The position numbers and the translations under genes are program-made. This document shows, one piece after another, positions 23,701-33,405 of a DNA stretch of 64,000 nt. The notes under the pieces were generated by a model that searched no databases, was not told where the DNA came from, and was given only the letters and a program-made list of their open reading frames with translations. Numbering within the stretch: the stretch's first letter is position 1; each line of letters begins with the position of its first letter. The stretch is taken from NCBI GenBank assembly GCA_033980235.1, contig CM067065.1:7085328-7149327 (forward strand), read 5' to 3'. This stretch comes from Diadema setosum (taxonomy: Eukaryota; Echinodermata; Echinoidea; Diadematoida; Diadematidae).

Positions 23701-26700
23701 TATTGTTACTTTTGTTACACCTGTTATACTTCTGAAACATGAAACTAGCATACCTGGTAGGCGTACAGGCAATGTAGTTATTTCTAGGACAGAAGTTCCA
23801 TTCAGCGAGTCACCGGTAGCCGTGCACGTAAAGGTTTGCTCTGCCCCATGTGTAGCTGATACAGTGATTGTCTTGACCCTCTCGTATGTGTTGTCAGATA
23901 GTGTTTCCTGTCGTGAAACCACTGAATCCATTTTCTTTCCCGACTCATCGGTCCACAGCATGGAAATGTTGGGCTTGAATCCACTCACGACACACGTAAG
24001 GTTGAAGGAAGTGGAGTTGGATGGAGTTTGGTATGTACACCGGCTTTCATGAGAATGCCCCTCATCGACGCATTCCTCGATTGTATGTTTTGATGCCGTC
24101 GCTATGGAGATATGTGAAATCATACATGAAATAACACGCATTTCATATTCGAATTCAATGATTTACTCAACAAGTAATTGAATTCCATGGACTCCGTATA
24201 GGTTTTTAAGAGACCGGTATACTTTCATGATATGCCTTGGTTATCATGGAACTAGAAAGTGGGATATGCTCGAATGAAAAATCTTGATTTAATAGTGTAT
24301 AACAATATGATATATTTGTGACAGACATTAGGATTCCATGTCTTATGTTATGATCGTCACAACTGCTTAGTTTGTATTTGATAAACCTGCAAGGTTTCAA
24401 ATCTGTCATTATGCAAAACTCTTGTATTTATACCTTGTTTGCAATTTGCAGAACATAACAAAACAAATGCAAGTTTCTTCATGCCACAACTGTACTATTA
24501 TGTTACTTATAAATCAAGCAAGTTTTCGCAATAGCCGTGAAGAGAAGTGATATGTAGCTCATATATTTTGCAGAAGTATTAGCTGTTAGGACAAAGAATT
24601 CGGAGGGCGTTACCCTTGATCAGAAGTTTTTAGTATGACACTGAGTGCTAGTCGAAACGAATTCGACTTTTACGAAGCATTTTAACCCGTTCCCTACGGG
24701 AACCTGTTTACCTGTCAGTCTATGGGGATTTAAGAATTCAGTATTGAACGGGTTACAAGATTTTACTGGAATTGACGAACCACAATCATACAGTAAAACC
24801 TCTTGAGTCCATTTCTCATGTCATAGCTGTATCATCTTTAAAAAAATGTGGCCTTGTATCACAAACCCAACAATAAGTCACAAGACAAAAATTTGTAATT
24901 AAGAGTAGATTCTGAAAAAAACCCGACTTTAAACTTTAAAAATGTACAGTACTCTCCGCATAATCGGGTAGGCTCGGGCAAAGCGTTTCTTACCCGATTA
25001 AGCGGAGTACCCGATTAACAGAAGAACACGTCTCATTCACAAATGACACACACAATGTGTATTGTACACTATACACCAAACACCTACGCTGTATGCTTCA
25101 CACGCGTGCTTGCACGGCACATTATACATACCTTACACTTGCTCAGTCACAAGGGATAATTTACACTCTTTTTATGGACAAATAGTATGTCTGCAGAAAA
25201 CTTTGTCGTTTGACTATAGACTCCTCGCTAACAGGCAGGCGTTTCCTGAAATGAACACGTCTTGCGTGCACTAGTGGCGAAGAACGTCGGGTTACTTTTC
25301 GAGAAAAGACCGGGGGAAAAAAAACGGTGAATGACCTGATTTTCGTTGCAAACTTCTCGTATTGTAACTGTTGTTGCGGGGCAAGGGAGGAGCGCAAGTG
25401 TGTTCAACTCCTGCCTGTATATGCAACTGTGAGTGTGACCTACACGTGTAATGTTCGTTATCGTGTGGCAAGTCGTTATACGTATACATGCAAATTGAGC
25501 AGAGAATGCGATTAGCCACGGAAATTTTGACATGCATGATTTTACACAATGTATCTGCGATAAAACGCGGGTAGAAATTAAATTAGAGGAAAATTATTCA
25601 CCTATTCATGCGGAGAATAGGCCCGATTATTAGGTAATTCTAATGTTCATTGGAACTGACTCTGACATTACTACCCGATTTAACGGAGTACCCGTTTAAG
25701 CGATACAGGCGATTAAGCGGAGAGTACTGTATAACTCAATTCAAATGGACTCTCCTAACCTATCTAAATATTGATCGACTTTCGAAAATGGTACAGATGA
25801 ATCGATACGTTTACTTTTACATTACGAAAATTAAGCAAGTAATTATGAACACAAATGAAATAAATGAAAAATTAAGTTAAGTTATTGTGACACTGTTAAA
25901 TGACAGATGATTTGTTGACAAGCCTTTTTTCGTCGTTTTTTAATCAGTTCCGTCTCAACGTACAGAAAACTTACTTGTTTGTTTGTTTGTTTTTGCTTGT
26001 CTTTATTTAACCGAATTCAATGGAACAATATTTTCTCCTATTCACTCCTAAAATAAAATGTCATGAGAAAATACTACTTACAGTCAACAGTCATGAAGGT
26101 GGAATTTTCAATGGTGTTTTGTTTCCCCAACGCCACCTGGCAGTAATACAAGCCCTCATCTGCCACTTTCAAGTCGGTGATGACGAGGCCAAAGTTTTTG
26201 TCGATGTCGAAACGTTCCTCCCTGCTCTCGAAGTCCCCGTCGATAAATGTAGCCATGGGCGTCCTCCCCGAGATGCTCTCCTTGGACCAATACACAATGC
26301 TAGGCTCCCCCTGGATGTCACACTGTAGTCGAATGTCTTCCCCTTTCCATCCCCGGACGGTGGGGGCCGTGCCTGCCACTGAGGCTGCACGATGGAAATT
26401 TGAGCAAACTATCTTTAGTATAACGCTTCACCGTTTTGGACGTCATAGTGCTGATATGATGCACATATCCTAAATTAATCTGTGTCTAGATGAACTCAAT
26501 GTACCTCACTTCTCTGATTTTCCGCTTGAGAATCGAACAATAGGCAACACCAAAAACAAGATTATTGCACAGTAGAAACTTTTCGTAAGTATTATAGAGA
26601 GTGATTTGTGAATCGAAAATTCTTCCTTTGCATCATCTATTATAATTTTTGTCGAGACTGCGTAACGTGAAAACTTGATGAATTGCATTCTTCAAAAAAA

Positions 26701-29700
26701 AAAAAAGAAGATAGATTCAATTAACTGTAAAGATGAGTGTTTAGAAAGACCGTGTTTTAATACCCTCCGCTGCTGAACTCGAAATATAACAGTGTCAAAA
26801 TTGCATTTCCAGCATAAAGTCAAGTCAACGAGAGGGAAGAGTTTCAACTTCAAGATCATTATTATTCAAAGTGAAGCAAAGGGAAAGAAGGATACATGCC
26901 AAAAGTTCATTTGCAACCGACAAGTCTGATAAGATAAAAATGGAGACTATTACGTAAGAGGCAAATCGGCATCTCCCAACGTAGGTTGACAGTCTACTAC
27001 ATTGTGTGCTTGTTAAACTTGAAGGAATGGTACACTTGTACATACTTTCGGTTGAAATAGAGCTTCAGGTTTCCAACTTTTTTGTGAGATAATGAGAAAC
27101 CTGACGTCAGGAAATGTGAAAGAGCATACAATTATAATCATGTGGAAAGAATTTAAAATTTATTTGGTGAAAAATTGGTTTTGAAATGGCTGAGATACCC
27201 AAAACAAAGTAATCCTAATAAAAGATGTGACCCAACTTTTATCAAGATCGCTTTGTTTTACTTTGGTTCTCTTGGGGGGATATCTCAGCCATTTCATAAG
27301 AGAGTTTCATCGAAAAAACTTGGGATAGTTTTTTTACAATTGTATGCTCTTTAATATTTTATGTCACCAATACTATACCATCCATTTAAAAAATTTTCTT
27401 TACCTATTTTGTTCCGTTTTCGCCTATTGTGAAGGCATGTTTTTGCACAAGACAGATCAAGTTCAGGGGTCATACCTGATATCCCACTGCCTGAGCACTT
27501 CGGTTTTATAATCACAATGCAGTTTCAGTGTTGAATATACAACATGATAATGGAAGATCACGATGTAATACCGTAGTTTGTCATGTCTGTATTGTGCACA
27601 CTTTAATGCACATTGAATTTTGAAATAGTACAGTTGATTTTTCTGTGGCAGTTCCTGTAAAGTTCTGCTTCTCATATACTATGCTATATTTTGCTGACTC
27701 CCCTTAAAACAGGCAGAGTCGAGATAATCAAAATCTGTCACACATACTGACCAGTGTAGCGCCCTAGCTTTGAAGAAGGAGTAAGGGGCAGGACATGACA
27801 GCAAAATGTGTAATTGAACTGGCTATAATTAATCTTTCATTATTTATTCAATTTGCCTATTTTCATGTGACATTTATAACGCAAAGCGATCACTATGAGG
27901 GTGATGATGACAATCATACTTCATTTATCAATGATATTGGTCGATGTTTTAACAAAATCAACACAATTTGATATCTTATATAGAAATATTTAAACAAAAA
28001 CTCTCAAAATATCTATATACTGTGCAAAGGAGCGTGTTATCGGCCTATATCAAGCACATGCACTATAGAATACAAAAAAAAAAGTTTTTCTGGAAATCCA
28101 TGGAGCTTGTACCTGTTTGTTCAAATTCAAATTCAAAGGTTTTATTTTCACTTCTTTCAACAGAATGTACAAAAAATATAGATTCGACATACGTTTGAAG
28201 GAATGATACATAGATAGCAAAGGATAACATTTGTCAATAATCATTACAAATTTAGGCATTTTTCAAACAGACATATTTATACATTCTATTTGTATAAAAT
28301 ATGATAACGTATTACATTCTATTTGTATGTTGTATATTGCTATAACTTTTGTCACTATAATGGCAGACCCGGGCGGGGCACCGGGCGTCCCCCCCCCCCC
28401 CCCCACACACACACACATTTTCCGCTAAACCAGAAGAAATAAAAAGAAAAAAGGCAGAGACTCCAACTCTCCCGATTTCGACAGATCTCCCGCCGAAAGC
28501 CCAATTTTTGCAGAATCGCCCGTTCTCCCGCTTGAGATTTAATTTCTCCCGCTTGAAATGATTTCTTACTTGATTTAATTGTATTTTGAAAATCAGCCTT
28601 AGATAGCACGAGAGAGCATCTAGAACCCTAAGACCGCAAGGAACTTCGTGCTCTTGATGTGCGCGAAGGGCACATCAAGTTGGAGTCTCCTGTTTGCTAG
28701 GGGTTTCAGGCGGGAGAATCTCCAGATCAGAAGATGCTTAGGGTTGAAGTCTCTGAAAAGGGTGGGGTTTTTTTGTCCTTTTTGCAAGGCGCCCCTCTTT
28801 ACGGAATTCCTGGATCCGCTCATTATTGCCAACTGCTATCACGAACATGTTAACAATAACGTACTTAAAGCGCACTTTATGTCTTGTATTGCATATAGAC
28901 GAATCACAAGTCACATCAGACAAACATGGTGGTAAAAGACCAACGGTAATTAGCCCGAAATTACCCCATATACACGAACTGGTTATGTCAGTATATTGAA
29001 GCAGGTTTAGACAATGCGTGTGGGTGCGAGGAAACGGGCATTAATACAATGGTGTGACACTATCTATATCAGGTGGCAATTTGTCTCTCCTGTTATAACT
29101 GCAGCGATTTTGTTGATAGAATAAAAAAAAAAAACTTTTCAGAAAATGCGCTATAAAATCTGAAGAGAGGTTTCGATCGGCACTGACTTGAGTTTTGCTT
29201 TTTAATCAAATTATTCTCACATTTTGAGTTGTATTTATTCTCATAGCTCAAAAGAAATCAAATTCAACGCATATCACTGGAAAATAAAAAGACACCAAAC
29301 TTACCATACAACATAAAACAATGCAGAGGCATTAAGCATAAATAAATGCAAATAACCCTTGCTTTATGAGAAACTTTCGTCTCTTTCTGCCCTATTCTAT
29401 ACACAATTACCAAGATAATTATCCCACTCTTCAAAAAAGCAAAAACAAAAACAAAAACGTATTGCTACAAAAATAAATGCAATGATGCAGGCGTAAATAT
29501 TCATAAATGAATGATACACGCCTTAAAATTGAAATAACGACAACAACAACAGGCACATCGACAATACAAGGATGTATGCGAGTAAATTACAAAATTAAAG
29601 CATTAGATGCGTTAAGAACGAAAGTGTGAAATAAGAAGGAACTAATTGTACAATCACTGCTTGTAAGCACTATCCAGTTCCTAATACAAGTAATGAATGC

Positions 29701-30802
29701 GTTATCATATTTTATTTACAATAGAAGACAATATGAGACATAAAAAATAATGATGCTGAATCTTTGCTGATGTTTATGATAAACAGCAACAATAAAATGG
29801 AAAGAAGAAAAAGGCAACTCTAACATTGTTCACTTAACGCTTTAGGGAAAAAAAAAAAGAAAATACCTATTTAGACTGCTACTAGACTGGCAGGTGACTG
29901 GGGTTAAGAAAAAGAGTGTTGGGCCAAAGTAGTGTCAATCTGAAGTTCAGTCTGCCTGAACACCAGAAACATTAATTAACAGTGTAGGAATCAGGTCCAT
30001 TATTACACTATTCTTTTTTTAGAACATTCGACTTTAATTTGCTTTTAAATGTTGATCAAGAATGACTAACCATAACATTATCAAGAAGACATGCCAGACT
30101 TTAGGGCCATGAAACTTATTATTTTAGTTTGCTGTTGTTGTTGTTTGAGCAAAGACTGTTCTTGTTATTAACGGTAAAATAAGACGGTTTTTTTTTCTGG
30201 TAGGATGAACATGAAATTCATAATTTCTTCTAAAAAATATAAAAATAAAAATGCTCTTCATACACGTTACCCCTTAGACACTGTTGAAAGTATTCATTGC
30301 TACAGCCTGCTTTAATAGCACGACCCTTCTTGACGGCGAAAAAATATATATATATCAGTGGAATTTTCATTAAATTTACATGTCAAGAACTTTATACATC
30401 CATCGAGATCTAGCAGTGTACCTTTGTACGAAAACTGCTCAACTTTATACTTTGCTTTCACTTTCCGCGACCCCTCGCGAAGTAATCCATTTTCCTCAGA
30501 TATTTACTCAAAATGGCTGCTTTTAAATTACATTTCAATATGCGTACGTAGCATGCCCATAACTCGAAAGTTGAGAAAGTCATTATGAAGATGCCATTTG
30601 CTGGTATCGTTCGGATTTCGTTATTGTCACAAAACTCTAAAACACTTATACATACTTTCTAAACAGGGGAAAAACTAAGACTACACCAGATAATGCTGGT
30701 TCGTGAAAATGAAATACACCAACCTTCTGCTGCAGGGCCACGTAACACAGTTCCAGCAATGAGTGCTAGTAGCAGAACGAAGTCGTATTTTCTGTTATCC
30801 AT
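5629..30802 (-). CDS. Ig-Ig-TM-NACHT-LRR receptor-like protein (at least 10 exons, 3' end not found)
   Basis: Ten minus-strand exons join without a stop over 1061 codons: 30802-30724, 26384-26082, 24101-23754, 23300-23169, 20796-20695, 19318-17793, 17025-16864, 14647-14471, 6497-6309 and 5793-5629. The first five junctions are all phase 1 and the remaining four are all phase 0. Predicted order: signal peptide (1-27), V-type Ig (about 28-127; C48, W59, C108), C-type Ig (128-243; C164, W177, C220), transmembrane helix (251-276), linker with CGWNPCW (289-295), NACHT (Walker A GEGGVGKS 401-408, Walker B VLLVFDGFDEF 474-484, sensor VTTRPWR 512-518), then LRR exons. In NLRs the NACHT is an ATP-driven oligomerisation switch and the LRRs act in sensing or autoinhibition; an Ig ectodomain would put ligand binding outside the cell. 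The last exon and stop were not identified, and a frame-shifted LRR-like segment (17776-17621) follows the NACHT exon. The gene could be intact, alternatively spliced or a pseudogene. Single-gene status rests on phase and order. Confidence 0.65.
5794..6308 (-). other. Intron 9 of the receptor gene
   Basis: AT-rich intron. Near 5875-5990 lies a short inverted repeat (around TTGCGATC and its complement) with an A tract. At 6178 there is a solitary CAGTGCACTC end of the pogo-like MITE family followed by about 60 bp of matching sequence. Confidence 0.45.
6309..6497 (-). CDS. Receptor exon 9: LRR
   Basis: 189 bp, phase 0-0, acceptor TTCTGCAG|ATT and donor TGTCAG|GTAAGT. 63 residues: IQNLTLSLKKWNDNC, GGDLAEWVFNM, LTCPYLPDDFISTAAAL and an SSCQ end. 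It lies about 8 kb from exon 8, across the minisatellite and transposon cluster. Confidence 0.7.
6693..7209 (+). repeat. C-rich 15-bp minisatellite
   Basis: About 35 imperfect tandem copies of a 15-bp unit close to GGATAACTACCCCCC. The unit is degraded at the left end and cleanest at 6950-7190. A short stretch with GAACGACCCAAGTCC lies outside it at 6551. The same unit occurs in the opposite orientation at 10494-11278. Confidence 0.85.
7210..8497. other. Intron 8 sequence, no gene seen
   Basis: AT-rich non-coding DNA between the minisatellite and the pogo-like element. At about 8030-8150 there is a fragment related to the TTAA-flanked element at 58782-59177 (shared words such as CATGCTCTTTAATATTT and AACCTGAAGTTAGGTCTC). 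Confidence 0.4.
8498..9842. mobile_element. Pogo/Tigger-like element, TIR CAGTGCACTCCCGTTA
   Basis: Terminal inverted repeats CAGTGCACTCCCGTTA at 8498 and its complement ending at 9842. A TA dinucleotide precedes the left end; the expected TA on the right reads CA. No transposase frame remains. The middle (about 8870-9560) is packed with TTCGGAATAACGAAC-like words, probably from another repeat inserted inside. Confidence 0.65.
8870..9560. repeat. Dispersed CGTTATTCCGAA / TTCGGAATAACG words
   Basis: At least ten degenerate copies of AACCTTCGGAATAACGAAC or its complement in both orientations. A tighter cluster of the same words lies at 12106-12310. Non-coding. The pattern suggests subterminal repeats of a DNA transposon family. 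Confidence 0.55.
9843..10493. other. Intron 8 sequence, no gene seen
   Basis: AT-rich non-coding DNA without recognisable repeats or frames. Confidence 0.4.
10494..11278 (-). repeat. G-rich 15-bp minisatellite, inverted relative to 6693-7209
   Basis: About 50 imperfect copies of GGGGGGTAGTTATCC, the complement of the unit at 6693-7209. The copies nearest 10500 and 11200 are most diverged. The motif ACTTGGGTCGTTC follows at 11342 and recurs nearby, mirroring GAACGACCCAAGT at 6551 on the other side. Confidence 0.85.
11369..11480. mobile_element. 112-bp MITE-like inverted repeat (GGACTTGGGTCGTTCTT)
   Basis: GGACTTGGGTCGTTCTTTG near 11369 is mirrored by AAGAATGACCCAAGTCC near 11455-11472. Further single copies lie at 11341, 11609 and 6551. 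Non-coding. Confidence 0.5.
11759..11820 (+). repeat. tRNA-like sequence (A and B boxes), possible SINE head
   Basis: TAGCCTAGCGGTTA resembles a pol III A box, and GGTTCAAGTCC 30-40 bases on is a good B box. No convincing acceptor stem, so a tRNA pseudogene or SINE head is more likely than a working tRNA. Confidence 0.4.
12106..12310. repeat. Compact cluster of GTTCGTTATTCCGAA repeats
   Basis: Four plus-oriented copies (12112-12175) are followed by complementary copies (12190-12300), giving an imperfect inverted repeat around about 12183. Same family as 8870-9560. Confidence 0.6.
12311..14470. other. Intron 8 left part: hairpin at 12709-12809, otherwise no gene seen
   Basis: Mixed-composition DNA. 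A perfect 19-bp inverted repeat, 12709-12727 against 12791-12809 (core TTTTGCTCCCCGCGGATT), encloses about 63 bases and is preceded by the palindrome GTGTGTTTAAACACAC. No supported coding sequence in 12810-14470. Confidence 0.45.
14471..14647 (-). CDS. Receptor exon 8: LRR
   Basis: 177 bp, phase 0-0, acceptor CCCTCCAG|ATT and donor TGTCAG|GTATCT. 59 residues: IQDLKLSFEEWNDN, then GDDLARWV, LSVFRLKCPFFPDNFL and a PSCQ end. Close paralogue of the exons at 6497 and 5793. Confidence 0.7.
14853..15877. mobile_element. 1.0-kb non-autonomous DNA element, TIR GCCCCTTTTACACTTTCACG
   Basis: Left end GCCCCTTTTACACTTCCACG (14853) and right end the complement of GCCCCTTTTACACTTTCACG (15877). The repeats run inward about 45 bp through GGAT...TGACCACG-type sequence. 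The interior is studded with ACACGGA and AGTACGG words (14985-15085). No transposase frame. Lies in intron 7 of the receptor gene. Confidence 0.65.
15878..16863. other. Intron 7 sequence, no gene seen
   Basis: AT-rich DNA with short A tracts and an ATTC-like run near 16400. No supported feature. Confidence 0.4.
16864..17025 (-). CDS. Receptor exon 7: LRR
   Basis: 162 bp, phase 0-0, acceptor TTTACTAG|CAA and donor AACTGCCAG|GTAAGT. 54 residues including VSRDLADALCSS, ALREVNICDSQF and a SNCQ end. It shares the exon plan and the SCQ-like end of the other three LRR exons. Confidence 0.6.
17621..17776 (-). pseudogene. Out-of-frame LRR-like segment following the NACHT exon
   Basis: On the minus strand, one base out of register with the NACHT frame, 51 codons are open (17776 down to the stop at 17621-17623). 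They contain INGKTLEKHLHAILN and NFVIRFAEVLKSD, spaced like the LRR of the exon at 17025-16864. This suggests the NACHT exon once ran on into this LRR and gained a one-base insertion, or that splicing at 17793 now bypasses it. Confidence 0.4.
17793..19318 (-). CDS. Receptor exon 6: NACHT NTPase module
   Basis: 1526 bp, enters in phase 1 (acceptor TTCTAAG|GA) and leaves in phase 0 (donor GGGGTG|GTAAGT). Contains Walker A GEGGVGKST with Lys407, extended Walker B VLLVFDGFDEF, the sensor VTTRPWR, and downstream helical and winged-helix-like sequence including FPHKLFQEYIAGAYVA, a segment conserved in NLR NACHT-associated domains. About 508 residues, usual for NACHT plus its helical extensions. There is no Death, CARD or Pyrin domain N-terminal to it; the membrane linker takes that place. 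The open frame continues past the donor to a stop at 17745. Confidence 0.85.
19319..20694. other. Intron 5 sequence, no gene seen
   Basis: Non-coding DNA between the NACHT and linker exons. I see no recognisable transposon ends or coding frames. Confidence 0.4.
20695..20796 (-). CDS. Receptor exon 5: juxtamembrane linker
   Basis: 102 bp, phase 1-1, acceptor TTACATAG|GA and donor TTGATAG|GTAAGT. Encodes a short cytoplasmic linker that starts with CGWNPCW and continues with an acidic stretch (EEVDGEEE). Cys residues this close to the membrane could be lipid-modified (inference). It has no domain I recognise. Its role in the model is to connect the membrane helix to the NACHT exon in phase. Confidence 0.6.
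21014..21053. repeat. Perfect 17-bp hairpin
   Basis: GTAGTGTATACTAGGAC (21014-21030), a 6-base loop, then its exact complement (21037-21053). Three further pairs extend the stem outward. Lies next to the LINE fragment in intron 4. Confidence 0.7.
21060..21250 (-). pseudogene. Degenerate LINE reverse transcriptase fragment
   Basis: The minus strand encodes GVFMDLPKAFDTIN (around 21121-21170), which matches the conserved (F/L)DLSKAFDTINH core of non-LTR retrotransposon reverse transcriptases. It is followed by a stop and by INKLMRYDI, as in the family. Too short and broken to be functional. Confidence 0.65.
22156..22660. repeat. Two tandem copies of a 257-bp unit
   Basis: The segment starting GTTTGCATGCATATCCGG at 22156 is repeated from 22413 with scattered changes, through a shared ...GTGTCAATTGAT end. 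Separately, 21307-21400 is duplicated at 22671-22760 (shared GTTTTATCGATTATTGTCTC). Probably a decayed retroposon. Confidence 0.6.
23169..23300 (-). CDS. Receptor exon 4: transmembrane segment
   Basis: 132 bp, phase 1-1, acceptor TTTCAG|GA and donor AAAAG|GTATGA. Encodes a Gly/Ser stalk and then a strongly hydrophobic run (residues about 251-276, including GFGLPVVIVILSLLVGMFL), followed by QKYYPHYLPRK, a basic stop-transfer side. This predicts a type I single-pass membrane protein. Confidence 0.75.
23754..24101 (-). CDS. Receptor exon 3: C-type Ig domain
   Basis: 348 bp, phase 1-1, acceptor CATAG|CG and donor CCAG|GTATGC. It has the Ig core FNLTCVVSGFKPNISMLW (C164, W177) and QTFTC (C220), resembling C1-type domains. 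Two extra cysteines (C138, C149) precede the core. Several N-glycosylation sequons (NST, NLT, NIS, NGT) fit an extracellular domain. Confidence 0.8.
24947..25729. mobile_element. 0.8-kb pogo-like MITE, TIR CAGTACTCTCCGC
   Basis: TA|CAGTACTCTCCGC at 24947 and GCGGAGAGTACTG|TA ending at 25729. The TA target duplication is intact on both sides. Subterminal words TACCCGATTAAGCGGAGTACC occur near both ends. No transposase. Lies in intron 2 of the receptor gene. Confidence 0.75.
26082..26384 (-). CDS. Receptor exon 2: V-type Ig domain
   Basis: 303 bp, phase 1-1, acceptor GTGCAG|CC and donor GACT|GTAAGT. It has V-set hallmarks: IRLQC (C48), VYW (W59) and ADEGLYYC (D102-C108). One N-glycosylation sequon (NST) lies near its end. 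A lone symmetrical phase-1 Ig exon is typical of metazoan receptor ectodomains. Confidence 0.8.
26385..30723. other. Intron 1 of the receptor gene, no gene seen
   Basis: 4.3 kb of AT-rich DNA. 27060-27360 holds a decayed element with GAAATGGCTGAGATA and its complement (27187 and 27280), related to 58782-59177. A C tract followed by an (AC)n run lies at 28390-28418. No additional Ig exon was seen. Confidence 0.4.
30724..30802 (-). CDS. Receptor exon 1: signal peptide
   Basis: ATG at 30802. Encodes 26 residues with a charged start (MDNRKYD), a hydrophobic core FVLLLALIAGTVL and a small-residue cleavage-like end PAAE. Donor GCAGAAG|GTTGGT, phase 1. This is the layout of a secretory signal exon ahead of Ig exons. 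Confidence 0.6.
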
Positions 30803-31540
30803 CGCAGCTAGCCCAAGACTGAAATGGTTTATCATGAAAACAAAATGATAGTAGTGTCCCACAGGCCTGTCATGTCAAAATTTAACAGATTATAGTTCAG
30901 TTATGTATAAGAAGTGGTAAGAGCCGGGCACTCCCCATGCAGTGTATCCTTTCATACCTTCTAGCACAAACGGGTTTCCTCTGAAATAGGAAGTACTGAG
31001 TGATTAAAAAAATGATCTGCTCTTATCCCGTGACAATGATAGCAGACCGCACTATAGCTGTTTTTGAAAAAAAAAAATGAAATAAAATAAATACAAAGCA
31101 GTGCGGCTCTTTTGGACAAAACCAAATGGAGGGGGGAAAAAAAGCAGTGATGATACTTATGTCCCGCACCATCAGATATGCTTTGGACGCTGTGTCATCT
31201 GTGCATGAGTGTTCCGTTTGCATGGTGGGAGAGTGCTGTAATAAAGTTTGAAAAAAGCAGGCATATTCCCCGTGGAACTTCGTGTGCGTTTCAGGTCATA
31301 CCCGAATACTGTAGACTTCTTCGCGCTTATGAGTGTGAGCATTCGAGCAGTTAAGATGCTTGCAAACCATTATGTTATGAAAATTTATGAATTATGAATG
31401 AAAATGGAAAAAATGGAATAAAAACATAAACGTGTCTGCTAAATTGACTACAGTAAATGCGAAATGGGATGCCCAAGAACGAATTCGAATGAACGAGGGT
31501 AGCGTATATACACGTGATCACGTGACTATAGGCCTATCAT
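30803..31540. other. Upstream flank of the receptor gene
   Basis: Presumed 5' UTR and promoter region for the minus-strand receptor. A possible acceptor (TTTCAG) just upstream of the ATG means a non-coding first exon is conceivable. No TATA box can be assigned with confidence. Confidence 0.3.
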
Positions 31541-31548
31541 GCTAAATA

Positions 31549-32330
31549 GTGGGGGCGCAAGGGATTTTTGGTTCAAATTTTTCAAAAAGCACCAAAATTT
31601 GGCACACATGTAGCCCAAACCATACTATTTCGATTTTTGATGGGCGCCAAGAAAGGCGCCCTCTGGGGCGGCCATATTGGCAAAATCCAATATGGCCGAC
31701 ATATAGGTTTAAAGGTCGCTTGCATTTGAAAACATAAAAGGGTTACAATCATTTAAAAAGTCAGGTTAAGAGGTTTTCCGGGTCAAGAAATTCGAATCTG
31801 AAGTTGTTTTTATGGTCTGAAGTCAATTTTTCCTTATAAGGTCACCTTAAGGGCGTTTAGGGGTCAAGCCATTGTATTCATAACAGTTTATTGAAAAAAA
31901 TGGCTTGCCCATGGTCAATATTCCAGGAATGCCAGCCTAAGTAATAGAATTGCAGTTGTCGACGGCTGAAAAAGACGTATTTCTTGTGAAGGGCGCCCTC
32001 CGGGGCGGCATATTTACAAAATCCTATATGGCTGCCACCTACGTTTAAAGGCCAGTCTGTAACAAAAAAAAAAAAAAACTTTTAAAGTGTTACAATAATT
32101 TGAAAAGTCAGCTTTACAGGTTTTATGGGTCAAGGAATTCGATTCTGGAGTTGCTTTTATGGTCTGATGTCAACTTTTCCTTATAAGGTCTCCCTAAAGG
32201 TCATTTGGGGTCAAACCATTATATTCACAAAAGGTAATTTAGAAAATGGCTTGCCTATAGTCAATATAGGAGGAATGCCAGCCCTGCTAATAGAATTGCA
32301 GTTGTTGAGGGCTGTGGGAGAGGGAGAGGT
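31549..32330. repeat. Tandem pair of about 337-bp repeats
   Basis: GGCGCCCTCTGGGGCGGC at about 31655 recurs as GGCGCCCTCCGGGGCGGC about 337 bases later, and the following sequence is duplicated throughout (TGGTCTGA, CCTTATAAGGTC, ATGGCTTGCC, GAATGCCAGCC). The 5' part (31560-31690) is found inverted at about 48650-48830. Confidence 0.65.
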
Positions 32331-33044
32331 GGGCTTTCTCACGAGTAACATCAATTTATCTGCTTTCGTGTTAAGATTTCAAACACTAAGTATACACTCA
32401 TGAATTATAATAAGAACCCCATTCTGAGAGTAATTAAGTTTAACAGTGTTTAAGGGATCTTACTACGGTAATTTTTTTCTGCATCATTTCAATCATGGCC
32501 TGTTATAATATGGCTACACAAGCTTTTAAGTGAGGTTCTGTCCAAAGCTATGGAATATCATAGTTCATGTGACAATCATTCCATTGATTATTTTTACATT
32601 ACAGGCGCTGAGAGGAAATGTCCTCACCGACTGGTCATATCTGCGGAATTCAATATATTTGCATTTGCTTTAATGACAGCCAAAAGAGCTAGTTAGAATT
32701 ATGGGTAATGCCCTTTAAAAGAGTTTTCAAGATTTGATTATTGGATTACTGTTTTCATCTTCATCTGCAAGGAATGCAATAAAAACATACATATATGGAA
32801 AATAGAATCCTATTGCTACCCAATATTAATCGTTTAGCAATAAGGGGGGGGGGGGGGTACTCTCTATATTACCTGCGTCCTTGACGTTGCCACTGAAAAG
32901 AGAAGTGTTTTTATTTCTCTGTTGCAGTTCAGGGATCCTCAATCAAAATAGATATTCATAATTCAGTTCTAAATTCAGTGGAATAATAATTATGAAGATC
33001 ACTCCTAATCTGGATGAAACAAAAAAAAAATCTGTCGTGTTTAA

Positions 33045-33401
33045 AGGGGAAGGCTAGTAACTGATCAGTGGGAATCAGTGGAAATGCTGGGAGATGATTG
33101 TTCCAATCCTTATGGGATTCATTCAAGAGTTCATTGTATATCTATTGTTGAGTGAAAATGATTTGCTTCAGAATGGTCTCATATTCAAGTAATGTGCAGT
33201 TTAATGCTTCCAGGTTAGCGTCCCTGGTCAGTGACGGAGCATTCATCTGCGCATTACTTGAATATGAGACCGTTCTGAAGCAAATCATTTTCACACAACG
33301 ATAGATATGCAATGAACTCTTGAATGAATCCCATAAGGATTGGAATAATTATCTCCCAGCATTTCCACTGATTCCCACTGATCAGTTACTAGCCTTCCCC
33401 T
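33045..33401. mobile_element. TTAA-flanked palindromic MITE, copy 1
   Basis: 357 bp bounded by TTAA at 33041-33044 and 33402-33405. The two halves are near-perfect complements for about 165 bp, starting AGGGGAAGGCTAGTA. TTAA targets are typical of piggyBac and Kolobok superfamilies. Copy 2 lies at 57884-58245. Confidence 0.8.
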
Positions 33402-33405
33402 TTAA

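Noticed and set aside
24822..25549. Several 60-100-codon frames on both strands near 25.0-25.5 kb
   Set aside because: They lie mainly inside the non-coding pogo-like MITE at 24947-25729 and show no Ig or other domain.
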